From: Pseudoxanthomonas sp. NC8 | GTDB taxonomy: Bacteria; Pseudomonadota; Gammaproteobacteria; Xanthomonadales; Xanthomonadaceae | Assembly (NCBI GenBank): GCA_025232375.1 | Contig: CP060419.1 | Location: 1,611,001 to 1,675,000, forward strand | Direction of reading: 5' to 3' | Length of the DNA stretch: 64,000 nt | In this document: positions 62,765 to 64,000 of the stretch, one piece after another | Position numbering within the stretch: position 1 is the stretch's first letter | How the letters are laid out: every line of letters starts with the position of its first letter | Made by a program: the position numbers and the translations under genes | Notes under the pieces: model-generated | The model's database searches: none | What the model was told of the DNA's origin: nothing | What the model saw: only the letters and a program-made list of their open reading frames with translations

Positions 62765-63870
62765 ATGCACGGATGGCAGGCAGTCATGACGGGGTTGGCG
62801 GTCGCGGTGGCGACCGGGTCGATGCTGGCGCTGCTGCTGCGCCGACACCGGCAGGATGCGGACGCGCTGTTCGCGATGGTTAGCGGCTCGATGGCGTTGT
62901 CGCTGGTGGCGCCGTGGCTCCATGGCGCGCCGACCTGGATGCAGGTGGCGGTGGTGGTCGGTGGCAGCTTTACCTGCAACGGGTTCTGGCTGGTGTCCCG
63001 CGCACTTTTCCGCGGGTCGGACGGGGTGGGGCGGGTGCACGTGGCCGTCGCCGTCGGGGTAGCGCTGCTGATTGCCGGCTATCGCATCGCCCATGTAGGG
63101 GGGGTGGTGCGGCTTTCACCTGGGCCTATGGCCCGGACGCTGTGCTTACCTTGGCCAGTTCCAGCCTGCTGGTGCTGTCGTTTGGAGCCGCTGCGCGGCT
63201 GGTCGTCGACGTTGGCGCCGGCCGAGCGCCGCCTGCGCGTGGGCTTCACGGCCGTGTTCGCCGGCTGCGTGCTGTCGAGCACGCTGGCGGCCGCGTTGGC
63301 GCCGGCCTTGGCCGGTGCTGGGCACGCTTCACGCGGGCCTTGGTCGCGGGTGCGTGATCGCGATCGTGCTGTTCACCCATAGGTGGCCTTGCACTACCGG
63401 CGCGGCGCGCCGTTGCCGTCTGCGGCGGTGCACGGGACGCGTACCGCCAGCGCGTCGATGCCACTGGGCGCCGTGGACGCGCGCCTGCTGGATGCGCTGC
63501 GCCACCAGCTGGACGTGCGCGAGGTCTACCGCGAGCCCGAGCTCAAGGTCGCCGACCTGGCCCGTCGCCTGGGCACGGCCGAGCACAAGCTGAGCCGGCT
63601 CATCATCGGCCCCTGGGCGAGAAGAATTTCAACCAGATGCTCAACCGCCGCCGCATCGCCTACGCCTGCCGGCGCCTTACCGAGCCGGACGCTGGCGCCA
63701 GCATCCCGGAGATCAGCGGCGAGTGCGGGTTTGCGTCGCTGGGTCCGTTAAACCGCGCCTTCAAGGCGGAGATGGGTTGCACGCCGACCGCGTATCGGGC
63801 CAGTCGGCAGGCTGGCGAAGACCGGGTTTCATCCGCGGGACCGATGGCCGAGGCGGGCGGCGCGGGGTAA
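62765..63870 (+). CDS. AraC-family regulator with N-terminal membrane domain
   Basis: N-terminal half has several hydrophobic helices (AVMTGLAVAVATGSMLALLL, ALFAMVSGSMALSLVAPWLH, VHVAVAVGVALLIAGYRIA); C-terminal DNA-binding domain: LKVADLARRLGTAEHKLSRL, FNQMLNRRRIAYACRRLTEP, IPEISGECGFASLGPLNRAF, KAEMGCTPTAYRASR, a complete double HTH. About 368 aa. Breaks near 63115, 63350 and 63612. The stop at 63870 lies in GGGGTAAGG, which may itself be a misread CCAGG. Probably controls the divergent DUF2306 gene. Confidence 0.87.
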
Positions 63871-63935
63871 GGAAACGAGGGGCAGGGTGCACCTTCCACC
63901 CGCGCACTGGCCGCATCGGCCGGCGCAGCCCGTTG

Positions 63936-64000
63936 GCCTCCGTCATGCGTGCCACATCAGCGCACGCCACCAGGAGAACGACATGCAGCAGCGGTATCGC
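63936..64000 (+). repeat. 65-bp direct repeat, copy 2 (reaches the window edge)
   Basis: Second copy of the 61471-61535 repeat; the two flank the DUF2306/AraC pair. Its extent beyond 64000 is not visible. Confidence 0.8.
63983..64000 (+). CDS. Start of a gene beginning MQQRYR, cut by the window
   Basis: ATG 63983 is preceded by CAGGAGAACGAC (Shine-Dalgarno AGGAG, 5 bases spacing). Only MQQRYR is visible. Same opening as the decayed gene at 61518, so it is probably the intact paralogue. Confidence 0.45.

Overview
The window is about 70% GC and reads as chromosome of a gammaproteobacterium of the Xanthomonadaceae/Lysobacteraceae (Luteimonas, Lysobacter or Pseudoxanthomonas type). Evidence for this is the housekeeping order smpB | ratA-rnfH | bamE | fur | recN | hrcA-grpE-dnaK-dnaJ, a leucine/branched-chain catabolism block with leucine dehydrogenase and a fused IcmF mutase, and a Pseudomonas/Xanthomonas type Fur. 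No tRNA, rRNA or CRISPR array was seen.

Reading the sequence requires one caution. Almost every long gene is broken by one or more small indels, including essential genes (dnaK, dnaJ, fur, grpE, smpB). Most breaks sit on CCTGG/CCAGG (CCWGG) sites, which appear as CCTTGG, CCCTGG, CTGG, TTATGG, TAAGG or CCAAGG. I treat them as consensus errors at a methylated motif in a long-read assembly, not as pseudogenes. Gene coordinates below span the frame-corrected genes.

Layout. 1-5.3 kb: end of a cyclic beta-1,2-glucan synthase (GH94) gene and two small unknown genes. 5.4-14.6 kb: smpB, ratA, rnfH, bamE, fur, recN and the heat-shock cluster, with two sigma-32-type promoters. 14.7-19.6 kb: pdxY-tyrA, an aminotransferase, a MOSC protein. 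19.6-26.3 kb (minus strand): liuC, a VOC protein, liuD, liuE and a PAS-GGDEF-EAL protein. 26.4-28.8 kb: feoA-feoB-small membrane protein behind a Fur box. 28.9-36.4 kb (minus): GH8 exo-oligoxylanase, SRPBCC, two SDRs, liuB, two Ala-rich lipoproteins, thiolase. 36.5-39.4 kb: subtilisin-like autotransporter. 39.7-42.1 kb (minus): isovaleryl-CoA dehydrogenase and leucine dehydrogenase. 42.3-47.8 kb: TetR regulator, alpha/beta hydrolase and fused isobutyryl-CoA mutase icmF. Together leucine dehydrogenase, LiuA, LiuB/LiuD, LiuC, LiuE and thiolase give most of leucine degradation; IcmF extends it to isobutyryl/butyryl-CoA.

44.7-64 kb is the accessory part. It carries a REP family (core GGGGTCAGGTTCACTTT) in about ten copies, and a REP-associated Y1 transposase (RAYT) bracketed by a perfect 19-bp inverted pair of that motif. 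One inverted pair lies in frame inside icmF. Between copies sit a lower-GC ATPase + DUF4276 pair (candidate defence module), an XRE regulator, a translationally coupled pair of unknown small genes, an IS3-like relic, two convergent HExxH-type metallopeptidase-like genes, a flavin-dependent halogenase, a GH11 xylanase lipoprotein, and an operon-like trio DUF3883 - membrane protein - NERD. The window closes with a DUF2306 membrane protein divergent from a membrane-anchored AraC-type regulator, flanked by a 65-bp direct repeat.
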